Shown piece after piece: positions 1-9,116 of a stretch of DNA of 55,388 bases. Each line of letters begins with the position of its first letter. Within the stretch, counting starts at the first letter, position 1. Made by a program: the position numbers and the translations under genes. This DNA is from an uncultured Eubacteriales bacterium (GTDB taxonomy: Bacteria > Bacillota > Clostridia > Oscillospirales > Oscillospiraceae). The DNA lies in assembly GCA_900550615.1 (NCBI GenBank), contig URSX01000001.1, forward strand, positions 1-55,388, written 5' to 3'. Below the pieces are notes generated by a model, which saw nothing but the letters and a program-made list of their open reading frames with translations, was not told the origin of the DNA and ran no database searches.

Positions 1-9
1 CCAACTCTT

Positions 10-150
10 TTAAACGGGCTCGTCTGCCGGAGCACGCTGCAGATGCACGGTCATGATGTTGAACAGCGTTTTTCGCAGATACGAAGAGCCGCGTTTCGTG
101 GTCCTGTTGCTGCGGGAGCAATCCCGCCGTTTGATACACAGCAGTAGATT
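10..150 (-). pseudogene. IS110-family transposase C-terminal remnant
   Basis: Reading the minus strand from about 150 down to a TAA at 10-12 gives a peptide containing KRGSSYLRKTLFNIM followed by APADEPV. This is the pattern of the C-terminal Transposase_20 region of IS110-family transposases. The frame stops directly after DEPV, where intact family members continue with YQFL-type sequence, and nothing recognisable as the DEDD catalytic half lies upstream on the same strand. I read it as a decayed fragment. The window begins here, so what lies further left is unknown. Family assignment rests on motif memory only. Confidence 0.55.
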
Positions 151-447
151 ATTTTAAACGTATATGGTATATTTAGCCTTGAAGTCGAAATGGGGGGCTT
201 TTGACGTTTTATCTACAATTCAAGATAAAAACGGGATATATGAAGCTGCGAAATCGCATGCTTTCCCTTTCACAATGGAAATGCTCGGCAGAAATACTGC
301 GGCTTGTATAGCTTTTTTAGCGGATTTTTTGATCCGCTTATTTGTCATATTTTTTGCAGAATGAGTGCATCCCGCTGAGGGATACGCTCATTCATTCTTA
401 CAGGGATACGCATACTGCCTTTGCCGATAACTGAATGACAATGGCTG

Positions 448-590
448 TTATGGTTCCTCTTTTTGCTTCTGCGCCGGATTTTGTTTCGATAAGGCGCTAT
501 GTAATGCCTCTGCGCCGGTATGGTCATAGACCTTGGCCAGCATTTTCAGGTCGCTGTAATCCAATAAACACACCACCATGTATCCGGCTG
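448..590 (-). pseudogene. Possible tyrosine-recombinase C-terminal remnant
   Basis: On the minus strand a short frame ending in TAA at 448-450 contains DYSDLKMLAKVYDHT. This resembles the LGHSxxxMxxxxYxH block around the catalytic tyrosine of phage/ICE integrases, with the usual GH replaced by DY. No upstream catalytic Arg/Lys boxes are visible. It is most likely a decayed integrase tail belonging to the same mobile debris as the IS110 fragment at the window edge. The rest of 151-640 is AT-rich and carries nothing else I can assign; its short ORFs have no coding signs. Confidence 0.35.
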
Positions 591-640
591 TCTTGTAACG
601 ATAGCTACAAAGTAAATTGCGTACAATGTAATTTTTGTAA

Positions 641-669
641 TTGTCAACACATTTTCTGTGAAGTACAAT
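641..669 (+). promoter_or_regulatory. Sigma-A type promoter of the M28/ABC importer unit
   Basis: TTGTCA (641-646) and TACAAT (664-669) are separated by exactly 17 bp and lie about 50 bp upstream of the ATG at 721. This is the best promoter in the 5' region and would drive the peptidase and the importer genes that follow with short spacing. Confidence 0.6.
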
Positions 670-720
670 ATCAAAAACTGGAGATTTTACTCAGACTTTG
701 AAGAAAAAGAGGGGAGCAAA

Positions 721-2454
721 ATGGCGCAACTAACAGAAGTAAAAGCGTTAACAGATCATATTCTTGCAGGAATATCTGTAGAAAACGTAAAAGAAACGGC
801 ATTTTTCTTCAGTAAGCTCAAGCGTGCGACCGCATCGCCGGATGCCGAATCTGCATCTGCATATATCTGCAGCAAATTGTCAGAATACGGAATTCCTCAT
901 GAGCAATTATGGTATTCCGGATATCTTAGCTCAGCTGTTTCGGCCAAACTGGAAATAATCTCTCCGGAGCAGCAGGAATTCGAGGTCGTCCCCTGCGGCT
1001 ATACAAAAAATGTAACAGATTTAGAGGGAGAGTTGATATACGACAGGTGGTGCGAATGCAAACGGCTGTCGGTAAACGATAACACAGAGCGATTCCGTTC
1101 GTTTGCGGGCAAGGTTGTTTTAACGCAATGCTTTTGCAGCGATATCGCCAGAGAGGCTAAAGAGGCGGGAGCGTTGGCTGTGATCGGTATGTACCCATCC
1201 CCGGAAGATGTTCCGCACTATTTTGGCGCATCTAACCACAACGGAACGCCAACGCCCGAAAACGCTCACCTTTTGCCGGAGATCCCCTGCATCGACTGTA
1301 CAAAAGCGGCAGGCGAAAGGATGAAAGCGCTGATGAAAAGCGGGAACGTCCGCGTCCGTCTGTCTGCACAAGCGGATACCCGGGTGAAGAAGGCATCTAT
1401 TCCGGTGGCGTACATTCCCGGCTGTGAGGAAAACTTTGTATTAGTTGACGGTCACTATGATTCGCATTGCGAAGGAATGACGGACAATGGGGCTGGAGAC
1501 TGTATTCTGCTGGAGTTAGCAAGAGTATTCCACGAAAATCGAAGCGCGCTGAAGCGCGGCCTGGTCTTTTGCTGGTGGTCGGGCCATGAGTTTGGTCAAT
1601 ACGCAGGTTCCACCTGGTATGCGGATACATTTTATGAAAAAATCCGCGATCATTGCGTAGCACAGATCAACATTGATGTGGCGGGCAGCAAAAACGCACG
1701 GTGCATCCGAGCCAGGACAACCCAAATGGAGGGAGAGGCTTTTACTTCCGAACGGATCCGGCGATATACCGGGCTGGAGCCTGCACCCTATATACCACGG
1801 CCTCATTTGGGCGAGCCTAATTTTATGGGCAAAAATGTGCCGATCACTATTATGCTGAAGTATGAAGCTTCACCAGATAAAGTGAATATTTGGCCGGTGG
1901 GCGGCGGGTATTGGTGGCACAGCCGCGAAGATACACTGGACAAGGTTGATTTTGCCAACGCATTGCGGGATGCCAACATTAACGCGGAAATGATCTGCGA
2001 GGTGGCAAACAGCACCCAATTACCGGTAGATATTCTGTCTTATATGGGAGAAACCAGACGCATGCTGCAAGAGATTCAATGTGGGCTGGAAGGAGAATTT
2101 GATTTATCTCCGGTGTTTCCGCATTTGGACATATTGCAAGAGAAAGCTCAGCAGTTCTGCCGTGCGCTCAAAGGCAGAACCAATACGGATCGTGAAATCA
2201 AAAAAATAGCCGGAGATCTGGTAAATATGAATTTTAATTACTCAGATCCCTATAACTATGACAGATTGTCATTGCCGGCTACCTTCCCAAAGCTCCGAGC
2301 GGCAATGGGGGTCACCAAGGATAACGCAGATAACAAGAGCTACTTATTTATTTATACAGACTTCTTGCGGCAGCGCAATCGTTTGGTGGATATGATGGAT
2401 CGCATTTGCGATGAAATCGATTTAGCTTTACTCCGGTGGAATTATAAACAATAA
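721..2454 (+). CDS. M28 family zinc aminopeptidase
   Basis: A 577-residue predicted cytosolic zinc peptidase of the M28 (aminopeptidase Y/S-like) family, expected to release N-terminal amino acids from peptides. The co-catalytic zinc ligands are visible: His in GHYDSH (~242), Asp in TDNGAG (~253), the catalytic Glu pair region GHEFGQ (~287), Asp in NIDVAG (~317) and His in WWHSREDTLDKVD (~398). No signal peptide is seen. A PA-like insert precedes the catalytic part, which is common in the family, and a ~180-residue C-terminal extension follows. ATG 721 is preferred over the upstream in-frame ATG at 658 because GAGGGGAG sits just before it and 658 overlaps the -10 region. It is first in a unit with the peptide ABC importer 22 bp downstream, so it probably processes the imported substrate. 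Confidence 0.85.
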   Translation: MAQLTEVKALTDHILAGISVENVKETAFFFSKLKRATASPDAESASAYICSKLSEYGIPHEQLWYSGYLSSAVSAKLEIISPEQQEFEVVPCGYTKNVTDLEGELIYDRWCECKRLSVNDNTERFRSFAGKVVLTQCFCSDIAREAKEAGALAVIGMYPSPEDVPHYFGASNHNGTPTPENAHLLPEIPCIDCTKAAGERMKALMKSGNVRVRLSAQADTRVKKASIPVAYIPGCEENFVLVDGHYDSHCEGMTDNGAGDCILLELARVFHENRSALKRGLVFCWWSGHEFGQYAGSTWYADTFYEKIRDHCVAQINIDVAGSKNARCIRARTTQMEGEAFTSERIRRYTGLEPAPYIPRPHLGEPNFMGKNVPITIMLKYEASPDKVNIWPVGGGYWWHSREDTLDKVDFANALRDANINAEMICEVANSTQLPVDILSYMGETRRMLQEIQCGLEGEFDLSPVFPHLDILQEKAQQFCRALKGRTNTDREIKKIAGDLVNMNFNYSDPYNYDRLSLPATFPKLRAAMGVTKDNADNKSYLFIYTDFLRQRNRLVDMMDRICDEIDLALLRWNYKQ

Positions 2455-2476
2455 AAACTAAGGGGGAAGACAATAG

Positions 2477-3442
2477 ATGCTGAAGTATATCTTAAAGCGG
2501 ATATTGCTGCTGATTCCGGTTCTGATTGGCGCAACTCTCATCGTGTTCTTCGTGATGGACATGACGCCAGGTGATCCGGCTGTAGCAAAACTCGGCGTAG
2601 ACGCAACAGCTGCGCAAATCGAAGAGCTCCGGGAAGAAATGGGCTTGAATGACCCGTTTCTGGTAAGGTACGGTCGCTTTATCCTGAACTTGGTTCAGGG
2701 CGATCTTGGTACCTCCTACAAAACGGGCCTGGATGTCATGGAGCAGATCATGCAGCGCATACCATATACCTTTTTACTTTCCTTTGCAGCACTGCTATTT
2801 GCTGTTATCGTAGGTATACCGGCAGGAATTATATCTGCCAGACATCAGTATACGCTGTTCGATAACTGTACCATGGTTCTTACGCTGATTGGTGCCTCTG
2901 CTCCGCATTTTTGGTTGGGCTTGATGGGCGTAATCATTTTTGCGGTGAATCTTGGGTGGCTGCCAGCGGCCTATACGGCATCTGAATCGCTGGCGCTGGG
3001 TATCATCCTTCCGATGCTGACGCTGGGCATGAACTCTACCGCACTCGTCACACGAATGACTCGTTCGGCTATGTTGGATGTGATGAATCAGGACTATGTT
3101 GATACGGCACGGGCAAAGGGCGTATCAGAGCGGGTCGTTGTGTTCCGCCATATGCTGCGCAACGCTCTGATCCCGATTATCACCGTTTTGGGTTTGCAAT
3201 TCGGCAATCTGCTGGGCGGAGCGGTGACAACGGAAACCATTTTTGCCTGGCCCGGTATTGGCCGCTATATTGTTGAATCTATTTCCAACAAAGATACCCC
3301 TTGCGTACTGGGAGCGGTGGTGATGCTGGCCATCATTGTTACTGTAATCAATCTTTTGGTAGATATTATCTATGCATTTGTGGATCCTCGCATCAAGTCT
3401 CAATACAAATCTATGATAAGGAGGACGAAAAAAAATGTCTAA
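2477..3442 (+). CDS. Peptide ABC transporter permease (DppB/OppB type)
   Basis: First integral membrane subunit (321 aa) of a Dpp/Opp-type importer. It starts with the family's N-terminal membrane segment (MLKYILKRILLLIPVLIG) and the conserved DMTPGDPA stretch. The ATPase-contacting EAA-like loop appears as YVDTARAKGVSERVVVFRHMLRNA. About six membrane segments are expected. A GGGGGAAGA ribosome site precedes the ATG. It overlaps the next permease gene by 8 nt, indicating coupled translation. Members import di-/oligopeptides, nickel or related solutes; sequence alone does not fix the substrate. Confidence 0.9.
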   Translation: MLKYILKRILLLIPVLIGATLIVFFVMDMTPGDPAVAKLGVDATAAQIEELREEMGLNDPFLVRYGRFILNLVQGDLGTSYKTGLDVMEQIMQRIPYTFLLSFAALLFAVIVGIPAGIISARHQYTLFDNCTMVLTLIGASAPHFWLGLMGVIIFAVNLGWLPAAYTASESLALGIILPMLTLGMNSTALVTRMTRSAMLDVMNQDYVDTARAKGVSERVVVFRHMLRNALIPIITVLGLQFGNLLGGAVTTETIFAWPGIGRYIVESISNKDTPCVLGAVVMLAIIVTVINLLVDIIYAFVDPRIKSQYKSMIRRTKKNV

Positions 3443-4334
3443 ACACGACAAGCAGGATAAGTTCGTACAGCGCTCCTTATCACAGCAGGCTTGGATACAG
3501 TTTCGCAACAATCGCCTGGCAATTTGCGGGTTAGTGGTGATTGCTCTGCTGGTTTTGATATCAATCACCACAATGCTGATCGATCTGGCAGATGGTGGAG
3601 AGCTGTATAAGGCTTTGGTTACCAAGAATAACCTTCCCTTGAAGCTGGCCAAGCCCTCTGCTGCGCATCCTTTGGGGTGCGATGAACACGGAAGAGATCT
3701 GCTGTTCCGACTCCTATGGGGAACGCGCTATTCACTTTTTGCCGGTATTTGTACGATTCTGGCTGCCATCCTTGTAGGTGGTGTGTTTGGTTCTATTGCG
3801 GGATTTTACGGCGGGAAAATCGATAATGTCATCATGCGCTTTATGGATATGGTGATGACTGTGCCAAGTCTGGTTTTAGCTATGGCCATCTATGCGGCAC
3901 TGGGGTCCAGCTTGGTCAACCTTCTGATTGCACTGACTTGCTCACAGGTTCCGCAGTTTGCCCGAATTATCCGTTCTTCCGTTATGACGGTAAAGGACAG
4001 CGAATATGTAGAAGCCGCCAAGGCTGTGGGCGCTTCAGACGCATTGGTCATTGTAAAGTATATTATTCCCAATGCTCTTTCTCCCGTAATCGTTCAGGGC
4101 ACTCTCGGTGTGGCTACCACAATTCTGAATGTGGCCGGCATGTCCTTCTTGGGCCTGGGTATCCAACCGCCTGCGCCGGAATGGGGCTCCATCCTGTCGT
4201 CGGCGCGCATGTATATGCGTGAAGCCTGGCATATCTCACTGTTTCCGGGTCTTGCTATCGTGATCTGCATTCTTTCTCTGAACCTGCTGGGAGATGGTCT
4301 GCGCGATGCATTGGATCCCAAGCAGAAGCGCTAA
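3435..4334 (+). CDS. Peptide ABC transporter permease (DppC/OppC type)
   Basis: Second permease subunit (299 aa). The N-terminal cytoplasmic stretch ending in the W-x-x-F-R-x-N-x-x-A pattern (WIQFRNNRLA) and the HPLGCDEHGRDLLFRLLWG block are diagnostic of the DppC/OppC family. The EAA-like ATPase contact is EYVEAAKAVGASD, and GLGIQPPAPEWGSIL is the usual C-terminal conserved loop. The start is supported by GAGGACG upstream, and the gene overlaps the 3' end of the first permease gene. With that partner it forms the transmembrane channel powered by the two ATPases that follow. Confidence 0.9.
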   Translation: MSKHDKQDKFVQRSLSQQAWIQFRNNRLAICGLVVIALLVLISITTMLIDLADGGELYKALVTKNNLPLKLAKPSAAHPLGCDEHGRDLLFRLLWGTRYSLFAGICTILAAILVGGVFGSIAGFYGGKIDNVIMRFMDMVMTVPSLVLAMAIYAALGSSLVNLLIALTCSQVPQFARIIRSSVMTVKDSEYVEAAKAVGASDALVIVKYIIPNALSPVIVQGTLGVATTILNVAGMSFLGLGIQPPAPEWGSILSSARMYMREAWHISLFPGLAIVICILSLNLLGDGLRDALDPKQKR

Positions 4335-4348
4335 TAGGAGGGGTAGAT

Positions 4349-5341
4349 ATGGATCAAACGATTTTGGAAGTGCAGGACCTGCGTATTCATTTCGAGCTGC
4401 GTGAAGGAACGGTCAAGGCGCTTAATGGTATAGACCTGGTCTTGAAAGAGGGCCGCTCACTTGGGCTGGTAGGCGAGACCGGTGCTGGCAAGACCACCTT
4501 GGCAAAGGGAATTATGGGCTTAACGGCAAAGCCTTACGGAAAAATCAAAAGCGGAAAAATTTTGTACGAGGGAAAAAATCTGCTGGAGATGGACAAAAAG
4601 CATCTTCGTCGAATCCGCGGAGAGCACATCTCTATGATTTTTCAAGATCCCATGACAAGCCTGAACCCGGTGATGACCGTAGGCGATCAAATTGCAGAGG
4701 CAATACGCAATCATGACAAGCTCAGCAAGAAGGATGCTGAAAAAAAAGCGGCAGAAATTCTTGAATTGGTCGGAATACCCAGCTCCCGCGGCAGCGAATA
4801 TCCGCATCAGTTTTCCGGCGGTATGAAACAGCGTGTGGTAATTGCAATTGCATTGGCATGCAATCCAAAAATACTGATTGCCGATGAGCCGACGACTGCA
4901 TTGGATGTAACGATTCAAGCCCAGATACTGGAAATGATTCGCGACCTACGGGAGCGCTTTCGCACGTCGATGCTGCTGATCACCCACGATTTGGGCGTTA
5001 TCGCGCAGAACTGCGATTATGTCTCTGTGATTTATGCCGGTGAAATTGTAGAAACCGGAACCGTACACGATATTTTCCGAAACAAACTTCATCCTTATAC
5101 AGCGGGGCTCTTTTCTTCAATCCCCAATATAAACGAAGATGTGGAGCGTTTAGTGCCGATCGAGGGCCTGATGCCGGATCCAACGAATCTTCCGGTAGGA
5201 TGTGCATTTTGCGACAGATGCAGCTTTGCGACAGAGCAGTGCAGAACAGAGCATCCTCACTTGGTAAATATGGGTGGCGAAGAGGGCAACCATCAGGTGC
5301 GATGCCTCCGATATAAGGAAACGCCGGAGGAGGGAGAATAA
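4349..5341 (+). CDS. Peptide ABC transporter ATP-binding protein (DppD/OppD type)
   Basis: ATPase subunit of 330 aa. Walker A is GETGAGKTT, the signature is FSGGMKQR, Walker B is ILIADEPTTALD and the switch His lies in LLITHDLG. The C-terminal oligopeptide-transporter extension carries the cysteines CAFCDRCSFATEQC, typical of OppD/DppD proteins and sometimes able to hold an iron-sulfur cluster. A clear GGAGG site precedes the ATG. It pairs with the downstream ATPase as a heterodimer. Confidence 0.9.
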   Translation: MDQTILEVQDLRIHFELREGTVKALNGIDLVLKEGRSLGLVGETGAGKTTLAKGIMGLTAKPYGKIKSGKILYEGKNLLEMDKKHLRRIRGEHISMIFQDPMTSLNPVMTVGDQIAEAIRNHDKLSKKDAEKKAAEILELVGIPSSRGSEYPHQFSGGMKQRVVIAIALACNPKILIADEPTTALDVTIQAQILEMIRDLRERFRTSMLLITHDLGVIAQNCDYVSVIYAGEIVETGTVHDIFRNKLHPYTAGLFSSIPNINEDVERLVPIEGLMPDPTNLPVGCAFCDRCSFATEQCRTEHPHLVNMGGEEGNHQVRCLRYKETPEEGE

Positions 5342-6313
5342 ATGGAAAACCAAGAATTGTTAAGGGTCAACCATTTGAAAAAATACTTTCAGACGCCAAG
5401 TGGGACGCTGAGTGCGGTTGACGATGTGACTTTTGGCATTAACAGCATGGAAACCTTGGGGGTAGTCGGCGAGAGCGGCTGCGGAAAGTCAACGCTGGGA
5501 CGGTGCATTCTCCGACTCCACGAGCCGACTGCGGGCGAGGTTATTTTTGAAGGCCGGAACATCCTCGAATGCAGCAAGGCGGAAATGAAAGATCTGCGCT
5601 CCAAAATGCAGATTATTTTCCAAGACCCCTATGCTTCCCTCAATCCCCGCATGACTGTTTCTCAGGCAATTGCAGCGCCCTTGATCATTCAGGGGATCTA
5701 CAAGCCCAGTGAAAAGGAAAAGATCCGGAAGCGTGTTGCCGAAATGATGGATGTTGTCGGCTTAGCACCCCGACTGGTCAACTCTTATCCCCACGAGTTA
5801 GATGGCGGACGCCGGCAGCGCATAGGAATTGCCAGAGCCTTGTCCGTGAACCCGAAGTTCATTGTTTGCGACGAACCTGTTTCAGCGCTTGACGTTTCCA
5901 TTCAGGCCCAGGTGTTGAATCTGATGCAGGATCTGCAAGCGCAGATGGGGCTGACGTATCTATTTATTACGCATAATCTTTCCGTGGTAAAGCATTTGTC
6001 GAATCAAATCCTCGTAATGTACTTAGGACAGCTGGTGGAAAAAGCAACACCAAAGCAACTGTTCAAAAACCCCGTCCACCCATATACACAGGCACTGCTT
6101 TCAGCCATTCCGATCCCGGATCCGGATGTTAAGATGGAGCGCGTTGCATTGAAAGGCGAGCTAACCTCTCCAATCAATGTAAAGCCGGGATGCCGCTTTG
6201 CAAAACGATGCATTTATGCGCGGCCGGAATGCAGCCAGTGTTCGCCGCAAATGACGGAAGTCGAACCGGGTCATATTGTCGCCTGCCATTTGGCCGGCGG
6301 TTCTATGAAATAA
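5342..6313 (+). CDS. Peptide ABC transporter ATP-binding protein (DppF/OppF type)
   Basis: Second ATPase (323 aa). Walker A is GESGCGKST and Walker B is FIVCDEPVSALD. The signature reads LDGGRRQR instead of the textbook LSGGQ; this DGG variant is, to my knowledge, a recognised form in clostridial OppF/DppF proteins, so activity is still expected. A cysteine-containing C-terminal extension (GCRFAKRC...C) is present. The ATG abuts the stop codon of the previous gene, so translation is coupled. Confidence 0.9.
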   Translation: MENQELLRVNHLKKYFQTPSGTLSAVDDVTFGINSMETLGVVGESGCGKSTLGRCILRLHEPTAGEVIFEGRNILECSKAEMKDLRSKMQIIFQDPYASLNPRMTVSQAIAAPLIIQGIYKPSEKEKIRKRVAEMMDVVGLAPRLVNSYPHELDGGRRQRIGIARALSVNPKFIVCDEPVSALDVSIQAQVLNLMQDLQAQMGLTYLFITHNLSVVKHLSNQILVMYLGQLVEKATPKQLFKNPVHPYTQALLSAIPIPDPDVKMERVALKGELTSPINVKPGCRFAKRCIYARPECSQCSPQMTEVEPGHIVACHLAGGSMK

Positions 6314-6330
6314 AAATGAGGAGGACTCAC

Positions 6331-7872
6331 ATGAAAAAGATTTTCTCTGCACTGCTGGCTGCATGTATGCTTCTTGGCTGTTTGAGCGCATGCAGCAAAA
6401 AAAACCCGTCCAATGGCGGAAGCGCGACCACCGGAGCTAAGGATACTATCGTTTTTGCGCAAGCCAGCGATATTACCTCGCTCGATTTCCATGTAGGAAA
6501 AAACCCCGCAACGTTTGATGTGACTTGCAATATTTTTGACACGCTGGTCACTTGGGATGCCAATACCAAAGTAATTCCTCACCTGGCTGAAAGCTGGGAG
6601 TTTTTGGATGAAGACTCCCTGCAGATGCACCTGCGCAAGGGCGTACTGTTTCATGATGGCCAGGAAATGACGGCAGAAGATGTCAAATATACCTATGACC
6701 GTGCAATGAACAGCACCATTGTAAAGAACAATTTCTCCTGGCTGGAGAGCGTGGATGTCGTGGATAAATACACGGTTGTCATTAACACAAAGGGCGCTTA
6801 TACCCCGGTGCTGAATGCTCTGTGCAATCCTCTTGCCGGCATCATGCCCAAGCATCTTCTGGAGCAGAACGACGAGGCTATGGCAACGAATCCTGTGGGA
6901 ACCGGCCCTTACAAGTTTGTCGAGCGTAAAGAAGGCGAATATGTAAAGCTGGAGGCAAATGAGAATTACTGGGGCGGCAAGGTTGCTACCAAGTATTTGG
7001 AGATGCGCGTGGTTCCCGAAGCGTCTCAGCGCTCGACTCTGCTGGAAACCGGCGAAATCGACATTGCATATGATGTGCCCCCTTCCGATGTGCAAAGACT
7101 GAATACAAATGAAACAACTACGGTTTTGTCTGCCCCCTCTTTCAAGGTGTTTTATGTGACCATCAACTGCAATAGCAGCACAAAAGCCCTGAACGATCCC
7201 CGTGTACGTCAGGCAATTGAATATGCCATTGATAAGGATGCCCTGTGCTCTTCTGTGATGTATGGTTATGCAACGCCCGCAGCCAGCCTGGTCGGTCCCG
7301 GCGTCTTTGGCTATGATGATTCTGCCACCGCCAACATTTATAACGTTGAAAAGGCAAAGGAATTGCTGTCCGCCGCCGGTTATCCCAATGGATTCGAAAT
7401 GAGCGTCTGGGTTCAGTCTTCCGATCAGACCCGTCAAGAGGCGTGTGTGGTTCTGCAGGATATGCTCAGCGAGGTTGGCATCACCGTCAGCGTTGAGCCG
7501 ATGGACGCCGCCGTGATGGATGATAACATTATAAAGGGCGGAGACTTTGACGCATGCAGCTCTATGTATTATAACCTGATGGGTGATGCGGACTATGTGC
7601 TGTACAGCAATATTTCTCCTGAATCCACCAGCAACCTTTCCCACTACAACAATCCCGATGCCATGGCTAAGCTGCTGGCTGCACGGAGCCTGACGGACGA
7701 CGCACAACGCGCTGCCGCGTATAAGGAAATCAGCAGCATTATGGCAGTTGACCGGCCTTACATCCCGCTGTGGGCTTATCAGAATCTGGTGGGTGTGAGA
7801 AGTGATGTCTCCGGTTTCCAGCTGAATCCGATCACCGCTTATCGGTATGAAAACGTCGCAAACGGCAAGTAA
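6331..7872 (+). CDS. Peptide ABC transporter substrate-binding lipoprotein (SBP family 5)
   Basis: A 513-residue extracellular solute-binding protein of family 5. The N-terminus is a lipoprotein signal: a positively charged MKK, a hydrophobic stretch and the lipobox LSAC, so Cys would be lipidated and the protein anchored outside the membrane. The family pattern AESWEF followed by LRKGVLFHDGQEMTAEDV is present, as is GTGPYKF. GAGGAGG precedes the ATG at 6331; a longer in-frame ORF beginning at 6190 runs through the previous gene and is not real. It completes the importer. A strong hairpin after the stop probably stabilises this highly needed message. Confidence 0.9.
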   Translation: MKKIFSALLAACMLLGCLSACSKKNPSNGGSATTGAKDTIVFAQASDITSLDFHVGKNPATFDVTCNIFDTLVTWDANTKVIPHLAESWEFLDEDSLQMHLRKGVLFHDGQEMTAEDVKYTYDRAMNSTIVKNNFSWLESVDVVDKYTVVINTKGAYTPVLNALCNPLAGIMPKHLLEQNDEAMATNPVGTGPYKFVERKEGEYVKLEANENYWGGKVATKYLEMRVVPEASQRSTLLETGEIDIAYDVPPSDVQRLNTNETTTVLSAPSFKVFYVTINCNSSTKALNDPRVRQAIEYAIDKDALCSSVMYGYATPAASLVGPGVFGYDDSATANIYNVEKAKELLSAAGYPNGFEMSVWVQSSDQTRQEACVVLQDMLSEVGITVSVEPMDAAVMDDNIIKGGDFDACSSMYYNLMGDADYVLYSNISPESTSNLSHYNNPDAMAKLLAARSLTDDAQRAAAYKEISSIMAVDRPYIPLWAYQNLVGVRSDVSGFQLNPITAYRYENVANGK

Positions 7873-7890
7873 TCGTATTTTTAAAACTTT

Positions 7891-7925
7891 TGTATTTTGC
7901 CCCCCGATCGAGGGGGCAAAATACA
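7891..7925 (+). terminator. Perfect 14-bp hairpin after the binding-protein gene
   Basis: A 14-bp perfect stem (7891-7904 with 7912-7925) with a short GC-rich loop lies 18 bp after the binding-protein stop. It has no clean U-tract on the plus strand, so it is probably a partial terminator or an mRNA 3'-stabilising hairpin that separates the importer message from the hydrolase gene. Confidence 0.6.
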
Positions 7926-7952
7926 TTAATTTAGCAGTAAGGAGGCCATCTC

Positions 7953-9005
7953 TTGGAGGCATTTCAGACTATTCATATTAAGGCGGACACGCCTTATGCC
8001 TGCGGTGTTCAATATGGTCAGCAGGCAAAAGAAAAAATTCGCGCAGGTGTCGAGGTATATCGGCGCTATTTTGCGAAAACTTCGGATAAGAGTTGGGATA
8101 AAATTCAGCAATACGCTATGGCCTATTTGCCGGATATCAAGCAGATGATGCCGGAAGTGCTGGAAGAGGCATACGGAGTCGCCGACGGAGCGGAAATCTC
8201 AATGGAAGATTTGATGGTACTCAATTGCCGCTATGAAATTACGAAATTTCCCAAGACTCCGGAATGTACCACGGCGACCATTTTGCCGGAAGCAACCGCA
8301 AGCCATACGACCTATCTCGTCAAAAACTGGGATTACAAGCAGGCAGTGATTCCTAATATCGTTATTTTACACATTGAGCAGGCGGATGGTACCCGAATTC
8401 TGGGCTTGACCGAGGCCGGTCAGATGCTTCGCGAGGGCTTTAATTCCTATGGGGTAGGCCTTTGCAATAATATGATCACGTCAGTATATGACAATTGGGG
8501 CACCGGCATCCCGGTTACTTTTCTCAGACGCAAGGTCCTTTCCTGCCATTCCTTTGAAGAAGCCAGAGATACGCTGATTCACGCAAAGCGAAGTGTTTCA
8601 AACAACATGATGCTAGCCTCTGCGCAGGGTGTCGCAGTGGATATCGAAGCATATCCGGGCGGTGTAAATATGCTGGCCCCGAAAGATGGTATTTTGACCC
8701 ATGCCAACCACTTCGTTGTACACCAGCAGCTGGATGCCAGAATCGGCCCTAAAAATCGTGACACGCGTCTTGAGGCGCTTCTGCGGCAGCGGCAGGGCAG
8801 TATTGATGTTCCATATATCATGGAGTGCATGAAAGATCACGAATACTACCCGGAATCAATTTGTGCACACAATACGAACCTTCCCGGTTATGAGTTAAAA
8901 GACTTCATGACGGTAGCCTCCCTGATTGTCGATTTCGCCAATAATGAAGCACATATCTGTGCCGGCCCCCCTTGTGAAGGTTCCTATCTGGCCTATAAGC
9001 TTTAA
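7953..9005 (+). CDS. C45-type Ntn hydrolase / acyltransferase-like protein
   Basis: A 350-residue member of the C45 family (acyl-CoA:6-aminopenicillanate acyltransferase-like, related to choloylglycine hydrolases). The family feature GVQYGQQAKEKI is near residue 20. A Cys-Thr-Thr (C105, in PECTTATIL) marks the expected autocleavage site, after which Cys becomes the N-terminal nucleophile. LVKNWDYK and the HANHFV block also fit. Translation starts at TTG (7953) with GGAGG 7-8 nt upstream. These enzymes cleave or form amide bonds; location beside an importer and an aminopeptidase suggests hydrolysis of an imported amide or N-acyl peptide. No signal peptide is seen, so it acts in the cytoplasm. 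Confidence 0.75.
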   Translation: MEAFQTIHIKADTPYACGVQYGQQAKEKIRAGVEVYRRYFAKTSDKSWDKIQQYAMAYLPDIKQMMPEVLEEAYGVADGAEISMEDLMVLNCRYEITKFPKTPECTTATILPEATASHTTYLVKNWDYKQAVIPNIVILHIEQADGTRILGLTEAGQMLREGFNSYGVGLCNNMITSVYDNWGTGIPVTFLRRKVLSCHSFEEARDTLIHAKRSVSNNMMLASAQGVAVDIEAYPGGVNMLAPKDGILTHANHFVVHQQLDARIGPKNRDTRLEALLRQRQGSIDVPYIMECMKDHEYYPESICAHNTNLPGYELKDFMTVASLIVDFANNEAHICAGPPCEGSYLAYKL

Positions 9006-9028
9006 TGCCCAGCAGAGGGCTGTTTGAA

Positions 9029-9057
9029 TTGCCAAAACCAACAGTTTGTGTTACTAT
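9029..9057 (+). promoter_or_regulatory. Promoter of the Crp/Fnr regulator gene
   Basis: TTGCCA (9029-9034) and TACTAT (9052-9057) are 17 bp apart, 60 bp upstream of the chosen ATG. This promoter would begin transcription inside the longer in-frame ORF at 9024, which argues for the internal start at 9117. Confidence 0.5.
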
Positions 9058-9116
9058 GTCCTTGTCCTTTTTCACACAAGGAGCAAAATTTGGCGCCAAA
9101 CAAGGAGGCAATAGCC

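Noticed and set aside
164..701. Short plus-strand frames (66 and 88 codons) near the left edge
   Set aside because: No ribosome sites or family patterns; one lies opposite the likely integrase remnant.
6271..7962. 563-codon minus-strand open frame opposite the binding-protein gene
   Set aside because: It is the mirror of a well-conserved lipoprotein gene; its translation is His/Gln/Arg-rich with no family pattern and no ribosome site.
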